In this document: positions 7,993 to 15,720 of the stretch, piece after piece
Layout of the letters: each line of letters begins with the position of its first letter
Position numbering within the stretch: position 1 is the first letter of the stretch
Assembly (NCBI GenBank): GCA_947458415.1
Contig: CANGZG010000042.1
Location: forward strand, 1 to 15,877
Length of the DNA stretch: 15,877 nucleotides
Reading direction: 5' to 3'
Source of the DNA: Comamonadaceae bacterium
Lineage (GTDB): Bacteria > Pseudomonadota > Gammaproteobacteria > Burkholderiales > Burkholderiaceae_C
Position numbers and translations under genes: made by a program
Notes under the pieces: model-generated
What the model saw: the letters and a program-made list of their open reading frames with translations, nothing else
The model's database searches: none
Told to the model about the DNA's origin: nothing

Positions 7993-9590
7993 TGGGCACC
8001 CCTGTGTTGTCTGTGAATCGCTTGTCGGTCGCGCTGCCTGCCGGCGCTGACCGCAGCCATGCACTGCAAGACGTCTCGTTCACATTGAACGCGGGTGAAA
8101 CCTGTTGTGTGGTGGGTGAATCCGGTTCAGGCAAATCGGTGCTGGCCATGACGGTCATGGGACTGCTCGCGCGGGAATTGCGCGTCAGCGGGGGCGAGGT
8201 TCGTTTGCAAAATGAACCCTTGTGGGGCTTGGCTGAATCGCGTTGGCGTGCCTTGCGTGGCCGGGCCATGGGCATGGTGTTCCAAGAACCGATGACAGCG
8301 CTCAACCCGGTGATGCGCTGCGGTGAACAAATTGACGAAGTGCTGCGCTGCCACACCGATTGGCCTGCGCCACAAAGGCGCGAAGCGGTCTTGCAAATGA
8401 TGCAACAAGTGCGCTTGCCTGAACCCGAGCGCATGATGGACAGTTACCCGCACCAACTGAGCGGCGGACAACGCCAGCGCATCGTCATCGCCATGGCCAT
8501 GGTGCTCAAACCTGCGCTGCTGATTTGCGATGAACCCACCACCGCGTTGGACGTGACCACGCAACAAGAGATCTTGAAATTGATTCGGCAACTGCAACAA
8601 GACAGTGGCACGGCCGTGCTGTTCATCACGCATGACATGGGCGTGGTCGCCGACATTGCCGACAGCGTGTTGGTGATGCACCGTGGCGTGGCGGTGGAAC
8701 AAGGCCCGCGTGACAAGGTATTGCACCAACCGCAAGCCGACTACACCCGAGCCTTGCTGTCGGCTGTGCCAGACATGACGCCGCCTGCGCCCAGACCATT
8801 GCCTGACACCCCCCCTGTGTTGCGGGTGCAGGCGCTGGGCAAAACCTATGTCAGTCGTGAATCTTGGACCCAAGTTCGGCGCACCGATGCCTTGCGCGAC
8901 GCGAGTTTGTCATTGCGAGCAGGTGAAACATTGGGCATCGTGGGTGAATCGGGCTCGGGCAAATCCACCTTGGCGCGGTGTGTGTTGCGCTTGATCAACC
9001 CTGACAGCGGCGCCATTTTTTGGGGGCCAGACAACATTGCCCCATGGTCTGAGGCCCAGCTGCGTCCGTTGCGTCATCGCATCCAAGTCGTGTTTCAAGA
9101 CCCCAACCGTTCGCTCAACCCGCGCATGCGCGTGGGTGAATCCATCATGGAAGGCGCGCGCAATTTCGGTTTGAGTGCGCAAGAGGCTCAAGCGCGTGGC
9201 CAAGCTTTGCTCGCGCAAACCGGGTTGCCTGCCAATGCGTGGGATCGTTACCCCAGTCAATTCAGCGGCGGTCAGCGGCAACGCATTGCATTGGCCCGCG
9301 CCTTGGCTTGCCAACCCGATGTGTTGGTGGCCGACGAAGCTGTCAGCGCTTTGGATGTGTCGGTGCAAGCGCAAATACTGGCGTTGCTGCGCGAAGTGCA
9401 AGACCGCATGGGCTTGGGCCTGTTGTTCATCACGCACGATTTGCGCGTGGCCGCGCAGTTGTGCGACTCGGTCATTGTGATGCACCAAGGGCAAATCGTG
9501 GAGCATGGCATCACCTCGCAGCTGTATGCCAATCCCCAGCACCCTTATACAAAAAACTTGTTGGCCAGTGTCCCCGGAGCGAACCCATGA
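7992..9590 (+). CDS. ABC transporter double ATPase (fused DppD-DppF / GsiA type)
   Basis: Cytoplasmic energy module of the importer: two complete nucleotide-binding domains in one 532-residue chain. Domain 1: Walker A GESGSGKS 42-49, Q-loop Q98, signature LSGGQ 156-160, Walker B ending D180-E181, switch H214. Domain 2: Walker A GESGSGKST 318-326, Q369, signature FSGGQ 424-428, Walker B ending D448-E449, H482. The second Walker B runs DEAVSALDV, normal for the F-type half. Each half ends in the peptide-importer extension (Q-x-D-YTRALLSAVP near 250-260; HPYTKNLLASVPG near 517-529). Because both halves are intact, one polypeptide should serve both sites and no extra ATPase is needed. The start at 7992 overlaps the permease stop (ATGA); in-frame upstream codons lie inside the permease. 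The fused arrangement resembles GsiA, but that alone does not prove glutathione transport. Confidence 0.94.
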   Translation: MGTPVLSVNRLSVALPAGADRSHALQDVSFTLNAGETCCVVGESGSGKSVLAMTVMGLLARELRVSGGEVRLQNEPLWGLAESRWRALRGRAMGMVFQEPMTALNPVMRCGEQIDEVLRCHTDWPAPQRREAVLQMMQQVRLPEPERMMDSYPHQLSGGQRQRIVIAMAMVLKPALLICDEPTTALDVTTQQEILKLIRQLQQDSGTAVLFITHDMGVVADIADSVLVMHRGVAVEQGPRDKVLHQPQADYTRALLSAVPDMTPPAPRPLPDTPPVLRVQALGKTYVSRESWTQVRRTDALRDASLSLRAGETLGIVGESGSGKSTLARCVLRLINPDSGAIFWGPDNIAPWSEAQLRPLRHRIQVVFQDPNRSLNPRMRVGESIMEGARNFGLSAQEAQARGQALLAQTGLPANAWDRYPSQFSGGQRQRIALARALACQPDVLVADEAVSALDVSVQAQILALLREVQDRMGLGLLFITHDLRVAAQLCDSVIVMHQGQIVEHGITSQLYANPQHPYTKNLLASVPGANP

Positions 9591-11092
9591 CGCATGTGTT
9601 CATCGCCGGTTTTCAGCATGAGACCAATACCTTTGCACCCAGTCTCGCCGACTGGGAGGCATTCAACCGAGGCGATGCTTTTCCTGCTTACACGCGCGGA
9701 CAAGCCATGCAAACCCAGTTCACTGGCGTCAATATCCCGGTGGGCGGTTTCATCGATGCCGCCAAACGTTGGGGTTGGCAGTTGTGGCCATCGGTGTGGG
9801 CGGGCGCCAGCCCTTCGTCATTCGTCACCAAGGAGGCGTTTGAGCGCATCACCCACGACATCTTGCAAGATTTGACGCAGGCGTTGGCGCAAGGGGTGGA
9901 CGCGGTGTATTTGGATTTGCACGGCGCGGCCGTTGCCGAGCATGTCGATGACGCAGAAGGTGAATTGCTCGCGCGTGTGCGTGGGCTGATCGGCGAGCAC
10001 ATGCCTTTGGTGGCGAGTTTGGATTTGCATGCGAATGTCACCCAGCGCATGCTCGCGGTCGCCGATGCCTTGGTGGCTTACCGCACCTATCCGCATGTCG
10101 ACATGGCAGACACCGGCGAGCGCGCTGCACAGCTGTTGCAACGGCGGTTGCAGCTGGGTCGGCGCCAAGCCATGGCCGTTCATCGACTGCCTTATCTGAT
10201 CTCACTCAATGCCCAGTCCACTTGGTTGCAACCGGCCAAAGACATTTTTTCGGCCATGGATGACATCGATCAATCTTGCCAGTCGGTGGTGAGTTTTTGC
10301 ATGGGTTTTCCAGCCGCCGATTTCGAGGAATGTGCTCCCGTGCTGTGGGCGTATGCCGACCAAGCCTCGCCAGCGCAACAAGCCGCCGATGCTTTGCATG
10401 CGCTGGCCGCACCACCTGCACAGTGGCGCATGGCATTTTTGTCTGCCAAAGACGCGGTCACCCAAGCCATGGCCTGGGCGTCTGCGCATGAAAAACCTGC
10501 GCTGATCGCTGACACCCAAGACAACCCCGGCGCGGGTGGCGACAGCAACACCACCGGCATGTTGCACGCGTTGCTTCAGCAAGGCGCGGGCAAGCGTTTC
10601 CCTGCAGCGGTGGCCGTTGGTTTGATTTACCACCCAGAGGTGGCAGCCCAAGCGCATGCGGTCGGGGTGGGTGCGGACATGGATGTGGTGTTGGGCGTGT
10701 CGGTGCCCACTTATGAGGGCATGAGTGACCCGCCGGTGGCGGCACGCGCCCGGGTGGTGTCAGTCAGTGACGGGCGCTGCGTGCTCAAAGGCCCGATGAT
10801 GCGCGGCATGGTCAGCCGTCTCGGCCCGAGTGCCTGCTTAGACATTGAGGGTGTGCGGGTGGCCGTGGTCAGTGGCAAGGCGCAATTGTTTGACCGTGAA
10901 ATGCTGCGCATGCTGGGCATACACCCTGAAGCCATGAAAATCGTGGCGCTCAAAAGCTCTAACCATTTCCGTGCGGATTTCGAACCCATTGCCAGCAAAG
11001 TGTGGGTGGCCAAAGCCAGCGGTCCGATGGCGGCTGACCCCGGCGATTTGCCTTGGCGCAAACTCGGTTCGCACACACGCACGCGCGCATGA
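9587..11092 (+). CDS. M81 family metallohydrolase, MlrC (microcystinase C)-like
   Basis: A 501-residue zinc-dependent hydrolase of the MlrC family, cytoplasmic (no signal peptide). The characterised member degrades linearised microcystin and its small peptide products; most relatives have no known substrate. Visible marks: HETNTF at 11-16, VYLDLHGA about 107-114, ASLDLHANVT 143-152, AYRTYPHVDMADTG 164-177, then DTQDNPGAGGDSNTT around residue 310 and a C-terminal MlrC domain to the end. D146, H148 and H170 have the same spacing (2 and 22 residues) as the three zinc ligands I recall for Sphingomonas MlrC (Asp167, His169, His191), so the metal site looks intact. The start at 9587 overlaps the ATPase stop (ATGA), and the amidase follows after 10 bases. 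The context suggests it acts on whatever the importer brings in. Microcystin itself is not implied: mlrA, mlrB and mlrD are not here. Confidence 0.9.
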   Translation: MTHVFIAGFQHETNTFAPSLADWEAFNRGDAFPAYTRGQAMQTQFTGVNIPVGGFIDAAKRWGWQLWPSVWAGASPSSFVTKEAFERITHDILQDLTQALAQGVDAVYLDLHGAAVAEHVDDAEGELLARVRGLIGEHMPLVASLDLHANVTQRMLAVADALVAYRTYPHVDMADTGERAAQLLQRRLQLGRRQAMAVHRLPYLISLNAQSTWLQPAKDIFSAMDDIDQSCQSVVSFCMGFPAADFEECAPVLWAYADQASPAQQAADALHALAAPPAQWRMAFLSAKDAVTQAMAWASAHEKPALIADTQDNPGAGGDSNTTGMLHALLQQGAGKRFPAAVAVGLIYHPEVAAQAHAVGVGADMDVVLGVSVPTYEGMSDPPVAARARVVSVSDGRCVLKGPMMRGMVSRLGPSACLDIEGVRVAVVSGKAQLFDREMLRMLGIHPEAMKIVALKSSNHFRADFEPIASKVWVAKASGPMAADPGDLPWRKLGSHTRTRA

Positions 11093-11102
11093 GAGGACAC
11101 AC

Positions 11103-12518
11103 ATGACCGATTTGACCCAAACCACGGCGCATGACTTGCTGTCGCTCTACCGCCAAGGCGAGGTCTCGCCGGTGGAGGTCACCCGCCAAGTACTGAAACG
11201 CATCGACAAGCTCAACCCCATTCTTCATGCGTATTGTTGGGTGGATGAAGAAGCGGCGTTGGCGAGTGCACAACGCAGTGAAGCGCGTTGGCAAGCACAC
11301 CGACACCAAGGGGCTGCTGTCGGTGCATTGGAAGGCGTGCCGGCTTCCATCAAAGATTTGCTATTGACCCGGGGATGGCCTACCTTGCGAGGCAGTCGCA
11401 CGGTCGACCCGGCACAAGCTTGGGACGTGGACGCACCGGTGACCGCCCGATTGCGCGAATCCGGCGCGGTGTTGTTGGGCAAAACCACCACACCAGAGTT
11501 TGGTTGCAAAGGCGAAACCAATTCCTTGTTGACAGGCATCAGCCGCAACCCTTGGAACACCGACCATACCCCGGGCGGTTCATCGGGGGGCGCGTCTGCG
11601 GCGGTGTCGGCGGGTTTGGGCCCGCTGGCGGTGGGCACAGACGGGGCGGGCAGTGTGCGCATCCCGGCGGCGTTTTGTGGCAACGTTGGCTTGAAGCCAA
11701 GTTTCGGACGGGTGCCGGCTTATCCGTTGTCACCGTTTGGTTCGGTGGCGCATTTGGGGCCACACGCCATGACCGTCACCGATGTGGCGTTGATGATGAA
11801 CACCATCAGCTTGCCTGATGCGCGGGATTGGACTTCGCTGCCGTTCGAGCAGCGGGATTACACAGCTGGACTGAACGATGGCGTGAAGGGTACGCGCGTC
11901 GCGTATTCGCCCCGTTTGGGTTATGCGACAAACGTGCACCCTGACATCGCGGCAGCGGTCGCGCAAGCGGCGGTACACCTGTCGCAACTCGGTGCACATG
12001 TCGAGCAAACCGACCCAGGCATCGATGACCCGTTGGAGATCACCACAGGTTTGTGGTTTGCCGGTGCCTACCAAGTGTGGCGCACTTTGACGCCCGCCCA
12101 ACAGGCGTTGACCGACCCTGACTTTGCAGCACAAGCGGCGCTGGGAGCGCAACTGGACGCGAATGCAATCCATCAACTCCATCAGCGGCGGGGCGTGTTG
12201 GGCTCGCATTTGCGTCAGTTCATGCAATCGCACGACTTGATCTTGACACCCAGCACGGCCGTGCCTGCGTTCAAGGCCCGGCCTGCCGGTCACAGCCCGA
12301 TGGATTCGGCGGCCATGTTGGGTTGGACGCCATTCAGCTACCCGTTCAATTTGTCACAACAGCCCGCCATCAGTTTGCCCTGTGGTCTGACCCGAGAGGG
12401 TTTGCCCATGGGCGTGCAGTTGGTCGGGCCCATGTTTGGCGACGCCTTGGTGTTGCGCGCTGCCAAGGCATTGGAAACTTGCTATGCCTTGATACGCCCC
12501 GACATGGAGAAGGTTTGA
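11103..12518 (+). CDS. Amidase-signature (AS) family amidase, last gene of the ABC operon
   Basis: A cytoplasmic AS-superfamily amidase of 471 residues. The catalytic triad is K84 (in PASIKDLL), S160 (first Ser of PGGSSGGAS) and S184 (in TDGAGSVRIPAAFCG), with the usual 24-residue serine spacing. GSVRIPAAFCGNVGLKPSFGRVPAYP is close to the textbook signature, so it belongs to a different AS branch from the divergent amidase at 3039-4484. The C-terminal LPCGLTREGLPMGVQLVGP is typical. The start at 11103 has AGAGGA about 6-10 bases upstream; in-frame codons before it lie in the previous gene and encode no homologous sequence. It sits 10 bases after the MlrC-like gene and is the most distal member of the operon. 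Similar enzymes act on aryl or alkyl amides, 6-aminohexanoate dimers, or Glu-tRNA(Gln) (GatA). GatA is unlikely with no gatB/gatC nearby. Confidence 0.92.
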   Translation: MTDLTQTTAHDLLSLYRQGEVSPVEVTRQVLKRIDKLNPILHAYCWVDEEAALASAQRSEARWQAHRHQGAAVGALEGVPASIKDLLLTRGWPTLRGSRTVDPAQAWDVDAPVTARLRESGAVLLGKTTTPEFGCKGETNSLLTGISRNPWNTDHTPGGSSGGASAAVSAGLGPLAVGTDGAGSVRIPAAFCGNVGLKPSFGRVPAYPLSPFGSVAHLGPHAMTVTDVALMMNTISLPDARDWTSLPFEQRDYTAGLNDGVKGTRVAYSPRLGYATNVHPDIAAAVAQAAVHLSQLGAHVEQTDPGIDDPLEITTGLWFAGAYQVWRTLTPAQQALTDPDFAAQAALGAQLDANAIHQLHQRRGVLGSHLRQFMQSHDLILTPSTAVPAFKARPAGHSPMDSAAMLGWTPFSYPFNLSQQPAISLPCGLTREGLPMGVQLVGPMFGDALVLRAAKALETCYALIRPDMEKV

Positions 12519-12541
12519 GCTTGGGCAAACCATGACTCACG

Positions 12542-12547
12542 CATAAT
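12542..12547 (+). promoter_or_regulatory. Possible -10 element of coaX (CATAAT)
   Basis: The 59-base gap between the amidase stop and coaX contains CATAAT, one mismatch from TATAAT, 30 bases before the coaX start. A TTGGGC lies upstream at a short spacing of about 15 bases, so the -35 is poor. It would allow coaX to be transcribed apart from the transporter operon; no terminator is visible between them, so read-through is equally possible. Confidence 0.3.
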
Positions 12548-12577
12548 CGCCGCCTGCCTTTTCCTCTGAACCAGACC

Positions 12578-13357
12578 ATGACATTCATTGCCCTTGACGT
12601 CGGCAACACCCGCCTGAAATGGGCCATGTACGCAGACCACTCGGTGAATGCGCCGCTGCTGGCGCAAGGTGCGGTTTTTTTGGAAAACATCGATCGCTTG
12701 GCCGATGAAGATTGGAAGCCATTGCCACCCGCGACCCGCATGCTCGGCTGCATCGTTGCTGGGGACGCGTTGCGCCGACGGGTGGACGAGCAACTCGAAC
12801 TGTGGGACCTGATGCCCAGTTGGGTGGTGCCATCTGCCAGTGAAGCGGGTTTGCACAATGGCTATGACCATCCGACGCGATTGGGTGCGGACCGTTGGGT
12901 GGCGATGGTGGGTGCGTTGGCACGCATGCGCGCTCAGACGGCCCATGCGGCACCGCGCCCGATGGTGGTGGTGATGGTGGGCACCGCCGTCACGGTGGAA
13001 GCGATTGATGCACAAGGCCATTTTTTGGGCGGCTTCATATTGCCCGGCCACGGCATCATGTTGCGCGCACTGGAGTCAGGTACCGCGGGATTGCGCGTGC
13101 CCACAGGCGAAGTGCGCGAATTCCCCACCAACACCAGTGACGCCTTGACGAGTGGCGGGACTTTCGCGATTGCCGGGGCGGTAGAGCGCATGTTGCAACA
13201 TGTGCGGGCGCGTTGCAAAGACGAGCCCTTGTGCTACATGACTGGGGGGGCAGGCTGGAAGATGGCGCCGAGCATGTCGGTGAGATTTGAGTTGGTTGAC
13301 AGCCTGATTTTTGATGGGCTGCGACAGTTGGCTGCGTCGCGCTTCAGCGCAGACTAG
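12578..13357 (+). CDS. coaX: Type III pantothenate kinase
   Basis: ATP-dependent phosphorylation of pantothenate, the first step of coenzyme A synthesis, cytoplasmic. 259 residues, the normal size. ASKHA-fold marks in order: DVGNTRLKW 7-15 (phosphate-binding loop), YDHPTRLGADRW 96-107 with the presumed catalytic base D105, GTAVTVEA 135-142, GGFILPGHGIMLRAL 151-165, and TGGAG 222-226. One oddity: the GTA-x-T-x-D motif ends in Glu (E141) instead of the usual Asp. The start at 12578 puts the family N-terminus (MTFIALDVGNT) in place, but the ribosome site is weak. In many betaproteobacteria coaX lies beside birA; here it is between a catabolic operon and a Moco enzyme. Its last 14 bases overlap the 3' end of the gene on the other strand. 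Confidence 0.94.
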   Translation: MTFIALDVGNTRLKWAMYADHSVNAPLLAQGAVFLENIDRLADEDWKPLPPATRMLGCIVAGDALRRRVDEQLELWDLMPSWVVPSASEAGLHNGYDHPTRLGADRWVAMVGALARMRAQTAHAAPRPMVVVMVGTAVTVEAIDAQGHFLGGFILPGHGIMLRALESGTAGLRVPTGEVREFPTNTSDALTSGGTFAIAGAVERMLQHVRARCKDEPLCYMTGGAGWKMAPSMSVRFELVDSLIFDGLRQLAASRFSAD

Positions 13358-15386
13358 CCACCTGAACCGTGCAGTCGTAAAACACGGGTGCGCGTCCCAT
13401 GTCGGTCAGCAACTGAGACGTCAACTCATTCACGTTGGTATGGTTGGGGCCCAGTTTGCGCCACCAAACACCCAAACCCACGACCATGCCCGGTTGCGCC
13501 CGGGTGGTGACTTGTGCTTTGCAGTGGTAACTGCCACGCGCATTGAACACACGCACCATGTCGCCATCGTTGACTTGGCGTGCTTGGGCATCTTGCGGGT
13601 GAATTTCCAGCAGCGGTTCGCCTTCCATGTCGCGCAGGCTTTTCACATTCACAAACGTCGAATTCAAAAAATTGCGTGCAGGCGGCGAAATCATGGCCAA
13701 AGGGTAAGTGGCTTGGCTGTCAGCTTGCTCATGGTTGGGCAAGTAGTCGGGCACGGGGTCTTGGCCCATGGCAGCCAAGCGTTCGCTGAAAAATTCACAC
13801 TTGCCAGAGGGCGTCGGAAAACCTCCTTGTGCAAATGGCGCGTCTGCCACTGGCCAATGCGCAAAGCCATGTTGCTTGAGGGCATCCCATGTGACCGGCG
13901 CTGCGCTGTTGAGGTTTGACGGACTTTGCAACGCGGTTTGCAGCAGCGCTTCATCGGACTCTTGCAACAACGGGTGGTCCAAGCCCAACCGCACACTCAG
14001 TTCACGAAATATCTGGGTGTTAGTTTTGGCTTCACCTACCGGCGCAATCGCGGGTTGATTCAGCACCACGTCGGTGTGGCCATAGCTGTTGTGTATGTCC
14101 CAGTGCTCCAGCTGCGTGGTGGCTGGCAAAACCAGGTCAGCGTAATCCGCTGTGTCGGTCATGAAATGTTCCAGTACCACGGTGAACAGGTCTTCACGGG
14201 CAAAGCCGCTCACCACCTTGGCAGATTCGGGCGCCACCGCGACCGGGTTGCTGTTGTAGACGATCATGGCTTCGACCAAACCAGGCGTGTGCAATGCATC
14301 CCCGATGGTGCTCATGTTGATCAGCGGTGCTTTGGTGTTGGTGTGCAGATCGGGCCGTTGCAAGCCGATGTTGTTGGCCCGTGCGTGGTGCGTGGCGCTC
14401 ATCAACACGCCGCCGCCGGGGTGTCGCCATGCGCCTGTGAGCGCGGGCAGACAAGCGATGGCGCGTACCGCATTGCCGCCGCCGCGGCTGCGCTGCACGC
14501 CGTAATTCAACCGGATGCCCGCTGGTCGGGTGTGGGCATAGTCGTGCGCGAGTTGTCGGATGTCTTGCACATCCAAGCCGCAGACTGGCGCGGCCCGCTC
14601 AGGCGGCCATTGCATGGCGCGTTCGCGCAAAGCGTCAAAACCCAAGGTGTATTGGGCGATGTAGTCGTGGTCCAGCCAACCATGGGTGATGAGTTCATGC
14701 ATCAGCGCCAACGCCAGCGCTGCATCGGTGCCGGGCTTGATCGCCAAATGCAGATCGCACTTGTCAGCGGTTTCACTGCGGCGCGGGTCAATGCAAACCA
14801 AGCGCGCGCCGTGGCGTTTGGCCTCTTGCGCAATGCGCCAGAAATGGATGTTGCTGGTGATGGAATTGCTGCCCCAAATGATGATCAATTTGGACTCGGC
14901 GAACATGCCCATCTTCATGCCGACCTTGCCACCCAGTGTTTGCGTGAGCGCTTCGCCACCTGCGCTGGAGCAAATCGTGCGGTCCAGTTTCGCTGCACCC
15001 ACCAGATTGAAAAAACGCATGGCGATGGATTCGCCTTGAATCAAACCCATGGTGCCTGCATAGCTGTAAGGCAGCAGTTTTTCAGGCCGCGTGGCAATCA
15101 GCGGTGCGAGTCGGCTGGCGATGGTGTCTAAGGCCTCGTCCCAACCGATGCGCGCAAACTGACCGCTGCCTTTGGGACCGGTGCGTTTCATCGGGTAGAG
15201 CAAACGGTCGGGGTGGTAAGTGCGCTCGGTGTAGCGCGATACCTTGGCGCACAGCACGCCATCGGTCATGGGGTGGTCCGGGTTGCCTTGCACCTTGGTG
15301 GCCACTCCGTCTTGCACGGTGGTGACCAAAGAGCAGGTGTCGGGGCAGTCGTGCGGGCAGGCGCCCAGGATGGTGGTGGTGTTCAT
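13344..15386 (-). CDS. Molybdopterin-dependent oxidoreductase (DMSO reductase superfamily, [4Fe-4S] type)
   Basis: A 680-residue catalytic subunit of the bis-MGD molybdenum/tungsten family. The N-terminal [4Fe-4S] site is C10, C14, C18 (CPHDCPDTC) and C46 (VLCAKV). The central molybdopterin domain runs to about 540, and C139 in TICSSAGGEA lies where the metal ligand is expected, so a Cys-ligated Mo is likely. The C-terminal dinucleotide-binding domain is about 560-680 (HPQDA 596-600, NVNELTS 651-657, ending FYDCTVQVASLR). There is no Tat or Sec signal, so it should be cytoplasmic. No iron-sulfur or membrane subunit, chaperone or formate channel is adjacent, so the electron partner is unknown. 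Formate dehydrogenase, polysulfide/thiosulfate reductase-like and BisC-like activities cannot be told apart by eye. The start at 15386 leaves nine residues before the first cluster Cys, as is usual; no Shine-Dalgarno is visible. A TAATAAT-like -10 lies about 30 bases upstream. Confidence 0.92.
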   Translation of the reverse strand: MNTTTILGACPHDCPDTCSLVTTVQDGVATKVQGNPDHPMTDGVLCAKVSRYTERTYHPDRLLYPMKRTGPKGSGQFARIGWDEALDTIASRLAPLIATRPEKLLPYSYAGTMGLIQGESIAMRFFNLVGAAKLDRTICSSAGGEALTQTLGGKVGMKMGMFAESKLIIIWGSNSITSNIHFWRIAQEAKRHGARLVCIDPRRSETADKCDLHLAIKPGTDAALALALMHELITHGWLDHDYIAQYTLGFDALRERAMQWPPERAAPVCGLDVQDIRQLAHDYAHTRPAGIRLNYGVQRSRGGGNAVRAIACLPALTGAWRHPGGGVLMSATHHARANNIGLQRPDLHTNTKAPLINMSTIGDALHTPGLVEAMIVYNSNPVAVAPESAKVVSGFAREDLFTVVLEHFMTDTADYADLVLPATTQLEHWDIHNSYGHTDVVLNQPAIAPVGEAKTNTQIFRELSVRLGLDHPLLQESDEALLQTALQSPSNLNSAAPVTWDALKQHGFAHWPVADAPFAQGGFPTPSGKCEFFSERLAAMGQDPVPDYLPNHEQADSQATYPLAMISPPARNFLNSTFVNVKSLRDMEGEPLLEIHPQDAQARQVNDGDMVRVFNARGSYHCKAQVTTRAQPGMVVGLGVWWRKLGPNHTNVNELTSQLLTDMGRAPVFYDCTVQVASLR

Positions 15387-15622
15387 GGTTGGATTGTGCG
15401 GTGTATTTGGTTTGATTATTATTTTTAAATGAGATATTGTTGTTATATTTGGCGGCTAAAAATTCATGACCTTTTAGAAATACGGAGAAATAAATCCCTG
15501 ACCTTCTATCTGTAACCATCTCCATCGTTTCCTTGGCAATCTCATATTGATTCTGCACCTAAAGACAATGATGCATTGAAACTAATGGGGGATCTAATCT
15601 CTTTTAAAAACCAAGGACTGTC

Positions 15623-15637
15623 GCCACCTGAGGTGGC
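15623..15637. repeat. Perfect inverted repeat GCCACCT-G-AGGTGGC flanked by direct CTGTC
   Basis: A 7-base perfect inverted repeat around one central base, the only GC-rich spot in the AT-rich stretch. CTGTC occurs directly on both sides (15618-15622 and 15637-15641, the latter sharing a base with the arm). It could be a protein-binding palindrome, a short RNA hairpin, or the end of a lost mobile element. No T-run follows on the plus strand; on the minus strand GGTTTTT comes about 12 bases later, too far for a clean intrinsic terminator. Confidence 0.6.
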
Positions 15638-15645
15638 TGTCAATT

Positions 15646-15673
15646 AAGAAATCTCCTATTTGATTTCTTTTTT
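15646..15673 (+). terminator. AT-rich hairpin followed by a T-run (weak terminator candidate)
   Basis: AAGAAATC (15646-15653) and GATTTCTT (15662-15669) form an 8-base perfect stem with an 8-base loop, and the T-run continues to 15673. The stem is only 2/8 GC, so the hairpin is weak. On the plus strand no known gene reads into it. On the minus strand, where it lies after the antitoxin gene, the run following the stem is only AATTG. Confidence 0.3.
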
Positions 15674-15720
15674 AAATGCTGTCAGCACTTTTTTGTAAAG
15701 AAGTTAGGTCTTAAAAGGGT

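Larger units (their letters stand above)
15387..15720. other. AT-rich intergenic stretch without a recognisable gene
   Basis: 334 bases, markedly richer in A+T than the preceding 15 kb, between the Moco enzyme start and the antitoxin stop. The part next to 15386 (about 15405-15455, with TTATTATTTTTAAAT and TGTTATATTT on the plus strand) could hold the promoter of the Moco enzyme on the minus strand. Two inverted repeats at 15623-15637 and 15646-15669 follow. Near-repeats around 15463-15474 and 15494-15505 on the minus strand read AGGTCATGAATTT and AGGTCAGGGATTT. Short open frames exist on both strands, but none has a ribosome site or recognisable similarity. The composition shift suggests laterally acquired or decayed DNA. 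Confidence 0.6.

Noticed and set aside
9587..12518. Complete microcystin degradation (mlr) cluster
   Set aside because: Only an mlrC-like gene is present; no mlrA protease, mlrB or mlrD.
11103..12518. GatA subunit of the tRNA amidotransferase
   Set aside because: No gatB or gatC nearby, and the gene is the last member of a transporter operon.
15082..15558. Minus-strand open frame starting in the AT-rich stretch and running into the Moco gene
   Set aside because: Most of it is an out-of-frame reading of the Moco coding region with Arg/His-rich nonsense; no ribosome site and no recognisable similarity.
15677..15694. TGCTGTCAGCA followed by CTTTTTT as an intrinsic terminator
   Set aside because: Only three stable base pairs remain once a real loop is allowed; too weak to call.
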